Assembly (NCBI GenBank): GCA_902595175.1
Contig: CACJPB010000001.1
Location: forward strand, 113,997-177,996
Reading direction: 5' to 3'
DNA: 64,000 nt
Source of the DNA: an uncultured Prochlorococcus sp.
GTDB taxonomy: Bacteria; Cyanobacteriota; Cyanobacteriia; PCC-6307; Cyanobiaceae
Every line of letters begins with the position of its first letter. The first letter of the stretch is position 1. The position numbers were made by a program, and so were the translations under genes. Of the stretch, positions 46,628-56,312 are shown in pieces. The notes under the pieces were generated by a model. It was given only the letters and a program-made list of their open reading frames with translations. It was not told where the DNA came from and did not search any database.

Positions 46628-47521
46628 ATGCTTATACTTCAAGCTTTTATACAATCTCCAGGAGAAACTTTTTTAAATTTAGGATTTATAACTATTAGAT
46701 GGTACGGACTTCTTATTTCGGTTTCAGTTTTGATAGGCCTATTTGTCTCTAAAAAACTAGCAAAGGCAAGAAATATTAACCCAGAATATATTAGTGAAAT
46801 ACTTCCATCATTAATAATCTCTTCAATAATTGGAGCTAGAACTTATTACGTAATTTTTGAGTGGAGGCAATATAGCGGAGAGAACTTTTTTACTTCTTTT
46901 GAACTATTCAATAACATAATTCAAATACCTTCTTTTCTTGCAGTTTGGGAAGGAGGCATAGCAATCCATGGAGGTCTAATTGGAGGATTAATATCTATTA
47001 TCTATTTCTGTAAGTCGAAAAAAATTAATTTAAAAACCTTTATAGATATATTAATACCCTCGATTATTCTTGGACAATCAATAGGAAGGTGGGGAAATTT
47101 TTTCAATAATGAAGCCTTTGGAGTGCCTACAAATTTGCCTTGGAAATTATTTATCCCTATCCAAAATAGGCCTTTAGAATTTATTAATTATGAATTTTTT
47201 CATCCTACATTTCTCTATGAGTCATTATGGAATCTTTTGATTTTCATCTTCCTTATTATTACCTTTAATAAACAAAATAAAACAGATTTTTTCAGGCCTG
47301 GCTTTATTAGCTGTCTTTATTTAATAAGTTATAGCTTTGGAAGATTCTGGATTGAAGGTTTAAGAACTGACCCACTATGCATTAGTGGACTTCCACCTTT
47401 CTGTGATGGCGGAATAAGAATAGCTCAATTTATAAGTATTTTTTTATTTTCTTCTGGATTAATTGGAATATTTTTTTTAAGATTGAGAACATATAGTGGG
47501 AAAAATAGAAAGAATGGATAA
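46628..47521 (+). CDS. lgt: Prolipoprotein diacylglyceryl transferase
   Basis: Lgt attaches diacylglycerol to the lipobox Cys of prolipoproteins. The 297-residue polytopic protein has [16 protein letters not shown], the [16 protein letters not shown] motif (about residues 106-121), the signature [13 protein letters not shown] (about residues 155-167), and a conserved [14 protein letters not shown] near the end. It starts at ATG. cobM overlaps its last codons by 8 bp. Confidence 0.96.
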   Translation: MLILQAFIQSPGETFLNLGFITIRWYGLLISVSVLIGLFVSKKLAKARNINPEYISEILPSLIISSIIGARTYYVIFEWRQYSGENFFTSFELFNNIIQIPSFLAVWEGGIAIHGGLIGGLISIIYFCKSKKINLKTFIDILIPSIILGQSIGRWGNFFNNEAFGVPTNLPWKLFIPIQNRPLEFINYEFFHPTFLYESLWNLLIFIFLIITFNKQNKTDFFRPGFISCLYLISYSFGRFWIEGLRTDPLCISGLPPFCDGGIRIAQFISIFLFSSGLIGIFFLRLRTYSGKNRKNG

Positions 47522-48269
47522 CAAAATCTCCTTTATTGGTGTTGGTCCAGGCGATCCAGAATTATTAACTTTAAAAGCATTAAAAAAGATAAAAATTGCA
47601 GATGTCATTATTTGGACTGATTCTCTAATTCCTGAAAATATTTTAGATTCTGCTAAAGAAGGTTCTGAAAAAATAAAAACGAGTTCACTTAACTTAGAGC
47701 AAATCACGTCAATTTTGATAGAAAAATTTCAGGCAGGGAAAACTGTTGTAAGGTTGCATGATGGAGACCCTTGCCTTTTTGGAGCAATTAGAGAGCAAAT
47801 CGAAATTTTAAAAAACGAAAAAATTGAAATCGAGGTTGTTCCTGGAGTAAGCGCTTTTCAAGTTGCTGCAGCATATCATGAAGCTGAGTTAACAATCCCT
47901 GACGTAACTCAGACAATAATTTTAACTAGAGCAGGAGGTCGAACAGGGATGCCCGAAAAAGAATCTCTGAAAGATCTTGCGAAACACAATTCCTCTATAT
48001 GTCTATATTTAAGTGCTAGGCATGTGAAAAGGTCTCAAGAAACTTTACTAGAGTTTTACCCTCCAGAGACTAAAGTGATTGTTGGATTTAGAGTATCTTG
48101 GGATGATGGTTGGACATCATTAATAGAATTAAAAGATATGGAAAAATTTTCTATTGAGAAAAAACTAATTAGAACAACCATTTACATAATTAGCCCAGCA
48201 ATTAGTTATTCTCAAAAAAGATCTAATCTTTATAATCCATCTTATAAGCATCTCTTTAGGAATAAATAA
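47514..48269 (+). CDS. cobM: Precorrin-4 C11-methyltransferase
   Basis: This 251-residue SAM-dependent tetrapyrrole methylase (ATG 47514) has [20 protein letters not shown] at the N-terminus, [28 protein letters not shown], the [14 protein letters not shown] block typical of CobM/CbiF, and a C-terminal [10 protein letters not shown]. It methylates C11 of precorrin-4 in corrin synthesis, the same pathway as cobK at 9547. It overlaps lgt by 8 bp, so an earlier ATG at 47496 is unlikely. Confidence 0.93.
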   Translation: MDNKISFIGVGPGDPELLTLKALKKIKIADVIIWTDSLIPENILDSAKEGSEKIKTSSLNLEQITSILIEKFQAGKTVVRLHDGDPCLFGAIREQIEILKNEKIEIEVVPGVSAFQVAAAYHEAELTIPDVTQTIILTRAGGRTGMPEKESLKDLAKHNSSICLYLSARHVKRSQETLLEFYPPETKVIVGFRVSWDDGWTSLIELKDMEKFSIEKKLIRTTIYIISPAISYSQKRSNLYNPSYKHLFRNK

Positions 48270-48324
48270 TCTTAAAGTTGATAGAAAAATATTAATTACT
48301 ATAATTAGTAAAAATTTATTTGCT

Positions 48325-48819
48325 TTGAAAGAAATAAAATCTGTTTCGGGAATCAACAATAAAGGAGGAGATTCCTCTTTGAAGAGAATCGGAAATTTCA
48401 TTAAAGAGGCTAGGTTAAGTAAAAATCAATCAATTGAAGAATTGGCTTCTGACTTAAAAATTGGAGCTCATCAACTTGAAGCCATAGAGGAAGGTAATGA
48501 AGAAAAACTACCTGAAAAAGTATTTATCAAAGCAATGATTAGAAGGATTTCACAGAAGTTAAAACTTGATACAGAATTTTTAATGGATGAATTCAAGACA
48601 GAGAGGAAAGAAGTGAAAATTGAAGAAATAGTTGAAGAAGTTTCCAAAAAAAATTATAAATCTAGGCAATCTAGGAATTTTAATCCACTAGGATTCCTAA
48701 TATTTATTTTAATTTCAGGCTTTCTCGGACTAATCTCCTCGTCCTTAATTTTCAATTTATTTTCAGATTCTTCTCAGAATCAAACTCCAAAACAAGAACT
48801 TATTAAAAAAACTAAATAA
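48325..48819 (+). CDS. RodZ-like helix-turn-helix membrane protein
   Basis: The 164-residue protein has an N-terminal HTH of the RodZ type (IGNFIKEARLSKNQSIEELA, KIGAHQLEAIEEGNEEKLP), a Glu/Lys-rich linker, and one transmembrane helix (about 124-146). RodZ links MreB to the membrane in rod-shaped cells; whether this one does so is unknown. The start is TTG. It overlaps the convergent ppx gene by 8 bp. Confidence 0.8.
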   Translation: MKEIKSVSGINNKGGDSSLKRIGNFIKEARLSKNQSIEELASDLKIGAHQLEAIEEGNEEKLPEKVFIKAMIRRISQKLKLDTEFLMDEFKTERKEVKIEEIVEEVSKKNYKSRQSRNFNPLGFLIFILISGFLGLISSSLIFNLFSDSSQNQTPKQELIKKTK

Positions 48820-50407
48820 CTTTTAATTCCAAATTCTTTAGTTCTTTTATTACATTACGGCATAATCCTAAGTTCCATTTTTCAAGAAGAAGATCATATT
48901 TTGTATCTAAAGGCAAAAGTTGAAATGTAAGATTATTTTCCTGCAATTTTATTTGAATTGAGGAGATCACCTTGTCAGGTCTTTGATCAAGAGCTGCTGC
49001 TAATCTCAGGATTAATGACATTTCAAGAACTAATGTTTTATCTTCTTTGGATATTAAATTTTGCCAAGACTCATGCCTTTTCTTGGGTAGAGTCTTTCTA
49101 TGGTACCTAGCAATTGAAGCAATAATATTTGTTTCTGCTTCAGAATATCCCAACAACTCACAATTTTTTATTAAGTACCAAGAGTGCTTGTGATATGAAC
49201 CAACATTCACATATTTCCCACAATTATAAAGATTAGAAGCTGCCCAAAGAAGTTCTTTAGCTTTAGGGTCATTATCGCTATGAAAGATATTTTTAGTCTG
49301 ATCATAGATTTGAAAGGCAATATCAATAACTTTCTCAGCTCTTGTATTATCTACTCCAAACTTTCTGGCCTGATGAACTATGGTTGTTTTTCTAATATTT
49401 CCTTGAATACTTAACTCATTTTTAATTATCCCTTTACGAAGCATCCAATCCACAACCAAACCCTCTCGAAGCGCCCTCTCACTTATTATTAATTCATCAA
49501 AGTTCAACATCTTCATTGCGGTGTTTAATATCAATGCTCCTGGAATAATTATTTCTGCTCTTCTCTCACTTAATGAAGGTATTTTCTTGATTTCCGAAAC
49601 TGGCAATTTAATTAGTTTTTCCAATACATTTTGTAAATTTTCCCTTTTAAATTTATAACCATGCAACTTTTGTTTAGATTCTCCCAAATCTTCTGAAATC
49701 AAATTTCCTAATGAGGTTGCAGTGCCACTAGTTGCAATCATAGATAAAGGCTTATCTCCTTTATATCTACTCTTTATTTTCCGAACAGATGGTTCTAAAG
49801 ATCCTTTAATAAAAGTTGTTAAAAAACTCGATCTTTCTGAAGTTATAGACCCTTTATTTAAAAAATCATTTTTAAGTCTTACCGCACCAATTCTCGAACT
49901 AGTAAGAGCTGTAGCATCTTTTTTATCTGCAAGTATTAATTCTGTAGATCCTCCTCCAATATCTATGATTACAAAAGACTGATCTTCAAAAGACATTCCA
50001 GAAAGAACACCAAGGTAAATTAATCTGGCTTCCTCAGAACCACTTATCATTTCTATTTGAATATCAGTTTCACCAAGAACTCTTCTAATAAAATCTTGAC
50101 CATTTGGAGCTTCCCTAACTGCACTTGTTGCTGCTGTTACTATTTGTTTTACTCCATTACTTTTACAATATTCCTTAAATCGCTTAAGAGTAACTAATGC
50201 CCTTTGGATTGATTTTTCAGTAAGATTACCTTCCTCATCTCTTTCTCCAAGACGAGTGGTTGATTTATCAGTAAATTTTATTGAAAATGATTTTAATTCT
50301 AGATTAATTTCTGCTACCAAGAGATGTGTAGAGTTGGTTCCAATATCTATAGAAGCTACTAAAATTTGTTTTTCTTGAAAATATCTTAAATCTTGTTTCA
50401 GTATCAT
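48812..50407 (-). CDS. ppx: Exopolyphosphatase / Ppx-GppA phosphatase
   Basis: The 531-residue protein has the ASKHA-fold phosphatase domain (residues 1-310) with ASIDIGTNSTHLLVAE, TAATSAVREAPNGQDF, FVIIDIGGGSTELIL and ATSGTATSLGNL. A C-terminal HD-like helical domain (about 320-531) follows, with LLWAASNLYNCGKYVN and the YHKHSWYLI segment. The family breaks down polyphosphate or pppGpp. It starts at ATG and is divergent from ubiA. Confidence 0.94.
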   Translation of the reverse strand: MILKQDLRYFQEKQILVASIDIGTNSTHLLVAEINLELKSFSIKFTDKSTTRLGERDEEGNLTEKSIQRALVTLKRFKEYCKSNGVKQIVTAATSAVREAPNGQDFIRRVLGETDIQIEMISGSEEARLIYLGVLSGMSFEDQSFVIIDIGGGSTELILADKKDATALTSSRIGAVRLKNDFLNKGSITSERSSFLTTFIKGSLEPSVRKIKSRYKGDKPLSMIATSGTATSLGNLISEDLGESKQKLHGYKFKRENLQNVLEKLIKLPVSEIKKIPSLSERRAEIIIPGALILNTAMKMLNFDELIISERALREGLVVDWMLRKGIIKNELSIQGNIRKTTIVHQARKFGVDNTRAEKVIDIAFQIYDQTKNIFHSDNDPKAKELLWAASNLYNCGKYVNVGSYHKHSWYLIKNCELLGYSEAETNIIASIARYHRKTLPKKRHESWQNLISKEDKTLVLEMSLILRLAAALDQRPDKVISSIQIKLQENNLTFQLLPLDTKYDLLLEKWNLGLCRNVIKELKNLELKVI

Positions 50408-50510
50408 TTTTTTTATAAGACGAAGATATCTTTAATCCATTAATAAATATACCCAACATTGATTATTAAATAATAGAAATCATTTAATCCTAGTAAGATT
50501 ATTTAAAGTT

Positions 50511-51419
50511 ATGAAATATACAATAGGACCTATGCAAAATAAAAATCGACAACTTAAATTAAGTACTTTTTTTGAATTATTAAGGTGGAATAAGCCTACT
50601 GGAAGAATGATCTTACTTATTCCTGCTGGATGGAGCTTATATTTAACCCCAGATGCTAATCCAACATTTTTAATGTTGCTAAGAATAATACTGGGAGGAC
50701 TACTAGTAAGTGGATTAGGCTGCGTGGTTAATGATATTTGGGACAAAAAAATTGATCAAAGAGTTGTTAGGACAAAAAATAGACCTCTAGCTGCAAATAA
50801 AATCGGTCTTAAAACAGCTTATTCAATTCTTTTCTTTTTAATTTTATGTAGCTTCTTTTTAACTTTGTCACTACCTCAGCCCGGAAGAATGCTTTCCATT
50901 TCACTTGCTTTTTTAGCTTTACCTATCATTTTAATTTATCCTTCTGCCAAAAGATGGTTTGAATATCCTCAATTGATCTTATCCATATGCTGGGGTTTTG
51001 CTGTCTTAATTCCCTGGGCTGCAAATGAAGGCAATTTAAATAGTATTGTTTTATTATTTTGTTGGCTAGCTACCCTTTTTTGGACTTTTGGCTTTGACAC
51101 GATTTATGCTTTAGCAGATAAAAAATATGATATCAAAATTGGAATTAATAGTTCCGCTGTTAACCTTCAGAACAACACAAGAATAACCATTCAAATTTGT
51201 TATTTATTAACTTCTTTTTTTCTCGCAATATGCGGATTTATTAATCAAATGGATTTTATTTTTTGGCCAATTTGGCTCGCAACGTCAATCTTAATGCAGA
51301 GAGATATACTAAAAGTATTTCCTGAGGAAAAGCAATCAATAAAAAATATTGGGAATCACTTCAAAAATCAATCAATTTATGGAGGAGTCATTTTATTAGG
51401 AATTATTATTGCCTCATAA
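50511..51419 (+). CDS. ubiA: 4-hydroxybenzoate polyprenyltransferase (plastoquinone synthesis)
   Basis: The 302-residue UbiA prenyltransferase has about eight membrane helices and the two Asp-rich motifs: NDIWDKKIDQ (about residues 75-84) and DTIYALADKKYD (about residues 197-208). In cyanobacteria the homologue makes the prenylated precursor of plastoquinone, as no ubiquinone is made. The start is ATG 50511; ATG 50535 is an alternative. It is 9 bp upstream of the LD-carboxypeptidase gene. Confidence 0.93.
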   Translation: MKYTIGPMQNKNRQLKLSTFFELLRWNKPTGRMILLIPAGWSLYLTPDANPTFLMLLRIILGGLLVSGLGCVVNDIWDKKIDQRVVRTKNRPLAANKIGLKTAYSILFFLILCSFFLTLSLPQPGRMLSISLAFLALPIILIYPSAKRWFEYPQLILSICWGFAVLIPWAANEGNLNSIVLLFCWLATLFWTFGFDTIYALADKKYDIKIGINSSAVNLQNNTRITIQICYLLTSFFLAICGFINQMDFIFWPIWLATSILMQRDILKVFPEEKQSIKNIGNHFKNQSIYGGVILLGIIIAS

Positions 51420-51428
51420 ATTCTAAAT

Positions 51429-52298
51429 ATGGTTTTTAGATTAAAAAAAGGGGATTTAATAGATATTTTAGCTCCAGGCTCCTTTATTGATGAAGACGAA
51501 AATTTTCAAAAAGGTATAGAAATCTTAAAAAACTGGGGTTTGGAAATTAATGAAAATAATTCTCTATCAAAAAAATTTGGTTATTTTGCAGGTGATGATC
51601 TAACTAGATTTGAAGAACTTGAAAAAGCACAAAATAGTAAGCTAATCATTTTTGCAAAAGGAGGCTGGGGTTCAGCAAGACTTTTAGAAAAAGAACCTTC
51701 TTGGCAGCATGGTTTAATGCTTGGATTCTCAGATACATGTTCTTTATTACTATCTAAATATTCTCAAGGATTTATAGGTTCTATCCATGGCCCCATGGTT
51801 ACTAGCCTTTTCAAAGAACCAGAGTGGAGTCTTGAGAGATTAAGAAATTTACTTTTTGAGGGATATGTTGAGGACATAATAGGAATCCCTTTAAGAGGTG
51901 GAAAAGCAAAAGGAGAGATAATAGTCTCTAACTTAACTATTGCTACTTTTTTAATTGGTACTAATCACTTTCCAGATTGCAAAGGGAAAATAATAATTTT
52001 TGAAGACATTAATGAAGATATTTATAAAATTGATCGCATGTTGACTTACCTTAGGATGACTAAAACAATTTCTGAAATTGCGGGTATTGGATTCGGAAGT
52101 TTTTCTAGTGATTCCTGCGACCTTGAATGGAAAGATTTACTAAAAAACTGCATTATTGAAAGACTCCAAGAGTTCGATTTTCCTATTCTTTTTGATCTCC
52201 CAATAGGCCACATATCAGGGAATGCATGCATCCCGTTAGGATATGAAGCAACCTTAAATGGTGACAACGGCATTCTTAGTATCTATAAACCTCTTTAA
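51429..52298 (+). CDS. ldcA: S66-family LD-carboxypeptidase
   Basis: The 289-residue protein has the N-terminal LAPGSFIDEDENF segment, KGGWGSARLLE, the nucleophile-bearing GFSDTCSLLL (Ser at about residue 102), the IHGPM block, IFEDINEDIYKIDRML (Glu) and a C-terminal PIGHISGNACIPLG with the catalytic His. S66 enzymes trim the terminal D-Ala from murein tetrapeptides for recycling; MccF-like members cleave other amides. It starts at ATG and abuts the convergent ispD stop. Confidence 0.9.
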   Translation: MVFRLKKGDLIDILAPGSFIDEDENFQKGIEILKNWGLEINENNSLSKKFGYFAGDDLTRFEELEKAQNSKLIIFAKGGWGSARLLEKEPSWQHGLMLGFSDTCSLLLSKYSQGFIGSIHGPMVTSLFKEPEWSLERLRNLLFEGYVEDIIGIPLRGGKAKGEIIVSNLTIATFLIGTNHFPDCKGKIIIFEDINEDIYKIDRMLTYLRMTKTISEIAGIGFGSFSSDSCDLEWKDLLKNCIIERLQEFDFPILFDLPIGHISGNACIPLGYEATLNGDNGILSIYKPL

Positions 52299-52970
52299 CT
52301 AGGAGTTCTTCACAAAAAGTTTTGCTATTTTCAAATCTATAGGGGATGTAATTTTTATATTTGAATAAGTTCCTTCAATAATCTTCACTTTCCAATTAAG
52401 TATTTCGAATAAAGAAGCATCATCTGTGACTTTCCAGTTTTTATCAATTGCCATCTCATGAGCTTTTTTTAATCTATCTACCAAAAAGCCCTGAGGAGTT
52501 TGCGCTGCCCATAAATAATTTCTGTCTGGTGTTTCTTTAATAAAACCTTCATTATCAACAATCTTTATAGTGTCTGTTACCTTAGTAGCCAAAATTACAG
52601 CTTCATTTTCATCTAATTGCTTGGCACAAATGTCTATCAATTCAGGATTAATTAGACATCTAGCGCCATCATGTATTAAAACTTTTTCAGCATCTTTTGG
52701 TAACGCTTTTAAACCATTAAAAACTGACTGTTGTCTCGTGTCACCACCATTAATCCAATGAACTTTATGGGCAAAATCCTTAACTGAATTTAATAATAAG
52801 TTTTTATCTTTCGGTTGCCCAACTATTCCAACCCAATTTGTTGAGCTTGCAGAAAATACAGATTTAAGTGTCCAATAAATCAAAGACTCTCCTTCTAAAT
52901 CAATAAGTAATTTATTTTTCCCGGCTTTCATTCTGCTACCGCTCCCTGCAGCTGGTATTAAAAAGTGCAC
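52299..52970 (-). CDS. ispD: 2-C-methyl-D-erythritol 4-phosphate cytidylyltransferase
   Basis: IspD forms CDP-ME in the MEP isoprenoid pathway that feeds carotenoids, phytol and quinones. The 223-residue protein has the CTP-binding LIPAAGSGSRM near the N-terminus with KNKLLIDLEG, IHDGARCLINPEL (Asp, Arg), DRNYLWAAQTPQGF and VTDDASLFE. The start is GTG. It is convergent with the LD-carboxypeptidase gene and divergent from fabG. Confidence 0.96.
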   Translation of the reverse strand: MHFLIPAAGSGSRMKAGKNKLLIDLEGESLIYWTLKSVFSASSTNWVGIVGQPKDKNLLLNSVKDFAHKVHWINGGDTRQQSVFNGLKALPKDAEKVLIHDGARCLINPELIDICAKQLDENEAVILATKVTDTIKIVDNEGFIKETPDRNYLWAAQTPQGFLVDRLKKAHEMAIDKNWKVTDDASLFEILNWKVKIIEGTYSNIKITSPIDLKIAKLFVKNS

Positions 52971-53063
52971 AATAGAAGGTCTTAATATTTTCTAGACAAT
53001 TATAAATAAAAGTAATATCTTTACACAAATAGTACTACGATTGGAAATTATAAAAATTTCATA

Positions 53064-53813
53064 ATGTCCAATAAAGATTCATTATCAGGCAAAATTGCTT
53101 TAATCACTGGCGCTAGCAGAGGAATTGGTAAAGAAATTGCTTTAGAGCTAAGCCGATTGGGAGCAGAAGTTTTTGTTAATTACTCTTCTTCGGATGAAAA
53201 AGCTGAAGAAGTTGTTAATTTAATTCAAGATTCAGGAGGTAAAGCTCATAAATTAAAATTTGATGTTTCAAAAGAGGATTCTGTCAGTTCAGCTTTTGAA
53301 GAAATAATCAAAATTAATGGCACCATTGATATCCTCATTAATAATGCTGGAATTACTAGAGATGGACTATTGATGAGAATGAAATCAGAACAATGGGATG
53401 ATGTACTTAATACAAACTTAAAAGGAGTTTTTCTTTGTACAAAATATGCTTCAAAATTTATGATGAAAAAAAGAAGTGGCAAGATAGTAAATATTTCATC
53501 TGTTGTTGGCATAATTGGTAATCCTGGACAAGCAAATTATTCTGCAGCCAAAGCCGGAGTTATTGGATTTACCAAAACTTGCGCTAAAGAATTTGCCTCA
53601 AGAGGTATAAATGTTAATTCAATAGCTCCAGGTTTTATAGAAACAGAGATGACTGAAAAACTTAATACTGAAGAGATTTTAAAAGTTATTCCTTTAGGGA
53701 AATTAGGAAGTTGTACCCAAATTGCAAACTTAGTGTCATTCTTAGTTTCAAGTGATGCAGGAAGTTACATTACAGGGCAAACAATAAGTATAGACGGGGG
53801 TATGAGTATTTAG
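53064..53813 (+). CDS. fabG: 3-oxoacyl-ACP reductase
   Basis: FabG reduces beta-ketoacyl-ACP in fatty acid synthesis with NADPH. The 249-residue SDR has ALITGASRGIGKEIAL (nucleotide loop), LINNAGITRDGLLMRM, the catalytic Ser-Tyr-Lys set in NISSVVG and YSAAK (YxxxK), SIAPGFIETEMT, and the C-terminal ITGQTISIDGGMSI. All are typical of bacterial FabG. It starts at ATG and abuts the convergent small membrane protein gene. Confidence 0.96.
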   Translation: MSNKDSLSGKIALITGASRGIGKEIALELSRLGAEVFVNYSSSDEKAEEVVNLIQDSGGKAHKLKFDVSKEDSVSSAFEEIIKINGTIDILINNAGITRDGLLMRMKSEQWDDVLNTNLKGVFLCTKYASKFMMKKRSGKIVNISSVVGIIGNPGQANYSAAKAGVIGFTKTCAKEFASRGINVNSIAPGFIETEMTEKLNTEEILKVIPLGKLGSCTQIANLVSFLVSSDAGSYITGQTISIDGGMSI

Positions 53814-53993
53814 TTATGTACTTTCATAAGGCTGACCCAATTCATCTCTCAACCTTCTAATTTTTTGTAAAAGTTTTAGTCTTCGACTTCTAGCAGTTAA
53901 TGTTAAGAAAAATCTTAAAGGAAAGTATATTAGTGTCATAGCAATCGCGAGGATTGCGGTAAGAGTAAAAATAAGATTATTTGTTTCTTCCAT
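53814..53993 (-). CDS. Small membrane protein (59 residues), unknown function
   Basis: The minus strand holds an ATG-started ORF of 59 codons directly against the fabG stop. It has an N-terminal hydrophobic helix (LIFTLTAILAIAMTLIYFPL) followed by a basic amphipathic segment (TARSRRLKLLQKIRRLRDEL). Similar small helix-plus-basic-tail proteins occur in cyanobacteria, but I cannot name a family. Codon use matches neighbours, and the tight fit between fabG and groEL supports it. Confidence 0.68.
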   Translation of the reverse strand: MEETNNLIFTLTAILAIAMTLIYFPLRFFLTLTARSRRLKLLQKIRRLRDELGQPYEST

Positions 53994-54124
53994 AACTTAA
54001 AGATACTCTTATTTGAGTTAATTTGTATGTCCTATTAAAAGAAATTCGGCTTTCCCCACTTAATTAAATATCCCTTAAAAATGATTCTATGGGAGATTAG
54101 AGTAAGACAAAATATCGAGCAAAC

Positions 54125-55846
54125 ATGGCTAAACAGTTAAGTTTTTCTAATGAATCAAGAGAAGCGCTAGAAAAAGGTGTTAATTTCGTAGCTAATGCGG
54201 TGAAGGTTACTATTGGGCCGAAGGCAAAAAACGTTGTAATAGAAAAGAAATTTGGTTCACCAGATATAGTAAGAGATGGATCTACAGTTGCTAAAGAGAT
54301 AGAGATTGAAAACCCTATTTCTAATTTAGGTGCGAAATTAATAGAACAAGTTGCATCCAAGACAAAAGAGAGTGCTGGTGATGGAACAACAACAGCAACC
54401 ATTTTGGCTCAGAAGATGGTTCAGGAAGGATTAAAAAATATTGCTTCTGGCGCCAACCCTATGGAGTTAAAAAAAGGTATGGAGGCAGGCCTAGCTTTTG
54501 TCTTAGAAAAATTAAGTTCCAAAAGTATTTCATTAAATGGTTCTGATATCCAAAAAGTTGCGACAGTTAGTGCTGGAGGTGATGAAGAAATTGGATCTAT
54601 AATTTCGAAAGCAATGGATATTGTTACTTCAGATGGTGTAATAACTGTTGAAGAATCTCAATCACTAGAAACAGAATTAGATATAACTGAAGGTATGTCT
54701 TTTGATAGAGGTTATAGTTCTCCATATTTCGTAACAGACCAAGAAAGACAAGTTTGTGAACTTGAAAATCCTAAAATATTAATAACTGATCAAAAAGTCT
54801 CAACTTTAGTTGATCTAGTTCCAATACTTGAAGAAATTCAGAAGTCTGGCTCACCTTTTTTAATTCTTGCTGAAGATATCGAAGGAGAGGCTTTAACTAC
54901 TCTGGTTTTAAATAAGAATAGTGGGGTTTTAAATGTTGCTTCCGTAAGAGCTCCGTTATTTGGTGAGAGAAGAAAAGCTGCCCTCGAAGATATTGCAATT
55001 CTTACAGGGGCTAAGTTAATTAGCGAAGATAAATCGATGACACTTGATAAAGTATCGATTAATGATTTAGGAAAAGCAAAAAAAATAACTATCACAAAGG
55101 ATAAAACTACAATTGTTGCTTTCGAAGAAACCAAAGATTTAGTTAAAGCGAGAGTAGAGAAATTAAAGAGAGAAGTTAATATAACTGAATCTGAGTATGA
55201 TCAGGATAAAATAAATGAAAGGATAGCCAAACTAGCCGGAGGAGTAGCTCTTATCAAAGTAGGAGCTGCTACAGAAACAGAGATGAAGTATAAAAAGTTG
55301 AGAATCGAAGATTCCCTTAATGCTACGAAAGCTGCTATTGAAGAGGGTGTTGTTTCTGGAGGAGGACAAACTTTAATTGAAATATCAGATGATCTTTTAA
55401 ATTTAAGTGAAACATCTTCAGATGATTTAAGAACAGGGATAAATATAGTTAAAGAAGCCCTTTTGGAACCCACCAAACAAATAGCAAAAAATGCTGGGTT
55501 TAATGGAGATGTAGTTGTCGCTGAAATTAAAAGACTTAACAAAGGCTTTAATGCTAATTCAGGGAAATATGAGGATTTAAAAAATTCAGGAATCTTAGAT
55601 CCAACCAAAGTAATAAGATTAGCTCTTCAAGATTCAGTATCTATTGCAGCTATGCTCCTCACAACAGAAGTTGCGATGGCAGACATTCCAGAGCCTGAAG
55701 CCGCAGCACCTGGAGGACCAGGTGGAGATCCAATGGGAGGAATGGGTGGCATGGGAATGCCAGGAATGGGTGGCATGGGAATGCCAGGAATGGGTGGCAT
55801 GGGGATGCCAGGAATGGGTGGCATGGGAATGCCGGGTATGATGTAA
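54125..55846 (+). CDS. groL: Chaperonin GroEL, stand-alone copy
   Basis: The 573-residue protein is a full GroEL with [18 protein letters not shown], the ATP-site [23 protein letters not shown] and [12 protein letters not shown]. It ends in a Met/Gly/Pro tail made of four MGGMGMPG repeats. No groES precedes it. Cyanobacteria usually have two groEL genes, one with groES and one alone; this matches the stand-alone one. No CIRCE operator is seen upstream. A terminator hairpin follows the stop. Confidence 0.96.
   Translation: MAKQLSFSNESREALEKGVNFVANAVKVTIGPKAKNVVIEKKFGSPDIVRDGSTVAKEIEIENPISNLGAKLIEQVASKTKESAGDGTTTATILAQKMVQEGLKNIASGANPMELKKGMEAGLAFVLEKLSSKSISLNGSDIQKVATVSAGGDEEIGSIISKAMDIVTSDGVITVEESQSLETELDITEGMSFDRGYSSPYFVTDQERQVCELENPKILITDQKVSTLVDLVPILEEIQKSGSPFLILAEDIEGEALTTLVLNKNSGVLNVASVRAPLFGERRKAALEDIAILTGAKLISEDKSMTLDKVSINDLGKAKKITITKDKTTIVAFEETKDLVKARVEKLKREVNITESEYDQDKINERIAKLAGGVALIKVGAATETEMKYKKLRIEDSLNATKAAIEEGVVSGGGQTLIEISDDLLNLSETSSDDLRTGINIVKEALLEPTKQIAKNAGFNGDVVVAEIKRLNKGFNANSGKYEDLKNSGILDPTKVIRLALQDSVSIAAMLLTTEVAMADIPEPEAAAPGGPGGDPMGGMGGMGMPGMGGMGMPGMGGMGMPGMGGMGMPGMM
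55742..55837 (+). repeat. 24-bp tandem repeat in the groEL tail
   Basis: Four consecutive 24-bp units, each coding for MGGMGMPG, differ at only a few third positions. The C-terminal GGM tail of GroEL lines the inside of the folding chamber; its length may vary among strains by repeat slippage. Confidence 0.93.
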
Positions 55847-55864
55847 AAGCTAACTAGCTTTTTT
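55845..55864 (+). terminator. Intrinsic terminator of groEL
   Basis: AAAAGCT (55845-55851) pairs with AGCTTTT (55856-55862) around AACT, with a T-run to 55864. It begins in the stop codon of groEL and overlaps the stop end of the convergent hypothetical gene, so it may work in both directions. Confidence 0.7.
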
Positions 55865-56305
55865 ATCGTTGTTAATCCACTTTCTTAAATTTTTAATATA
55901 AGGTAGGGGCAATTTTGGAGTTTCAGAAAATTCATTTATTTTATTAGAATTTTGATTTTTGCTAGAAATTTCATTTCTTCTAGCAGTTTCCAGGCCATTT
56001 GATTCCATCTTTGTTTCTTCAATGTTTTCAAAAGTTTTTGATAATTTAAGTTTAATTTGTTCTTGATTTTCTTCATGCACTTCATCAATTAAAGATATAT
56101 GTTCTTTATTTTCTGCATGCATTTCATCAATTAAAGATATATCTTCTTGATTTTCTTTTTGTAGTGAACTAAAGATTAATAAATCATTTAATGAATCAAT
56201 TCCAAATCTATGGACCCACTTAAGAACAACATTTTCTTTAAGCAAAAAATTATTTTCTAAAGAGGCTTGTTTAAAAACTTCTATTAAATGATTTTTTAAA
56301 AGCAT
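55850..56305 (-). CDS. Hypothetical protein with 14-residue repeats
   Basis: The 151-residue polar protein starts at ATG. The N-terminal 50 residues are helical (LIEVFKQASLENNF, WVHRFGIDSLNDLLIF). A tandem repeat of 14 residues follows (about residues 50-86), built around ENxExISLIDExH, probably a coiled coil. A low-complexity Asn/Ser/Glu stretch and a conserved-looking basic tip (PYIKNLRKWINND) end it. It lies 7 bp downstream of the ABC-2 permease gene on the same strand. No known family. Confidence 0.65.
   Translation of the reverse strand: MLLKNHLIEVFKQASLENNFLLKENVVLKWVHRFGIDSLNDLLIFSSLQKENQEDISLIDEMHAENKEHISLIDEVHEENQEQIKLKLSKTFENIEETKMESNGLETARRNEISSKNQNSNKINEFSETPKLPLPYIKNLRKWINNDKKAS
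56061..56156 (-). repeat. 42-bp tandem repeat in the hypothetical gene
   Basis: Two full 42-bp units (56061-56102 and 56103-56144) and a partial third carry the shared 20-bp core TTCATCAATTAAAGATATAT at 56081 and 56123. In-frame spacing produces the 14-residue repeat. Confidence 0.8.
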
Positions 56306-56312
56306 AAAATTT

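Noticed and set aside
54000..54124. CIRCE operator upstream of groEL
   Set aside because: I looked for the TTAGCACTC/GAGTGCTAA pair and did not find it.
55201..55608. 135-codon minus-strand ORF inside groEL
   Set aside because: It is a shadow of a highly conserved coding region.
55627..55824. Minus-strand ORF rich in Pro/Gly/Met opposite the groEL tail
   Set aside because: It exists only because the groEL repeat has no stops on the other strand.
55742..55837. Regular 24-bp repeats near the groEL end as a possible mobile or CRISPR element
   Set aside because: They are in-frame MGGMGMPG repeats of the GroEL tail with no spacers.
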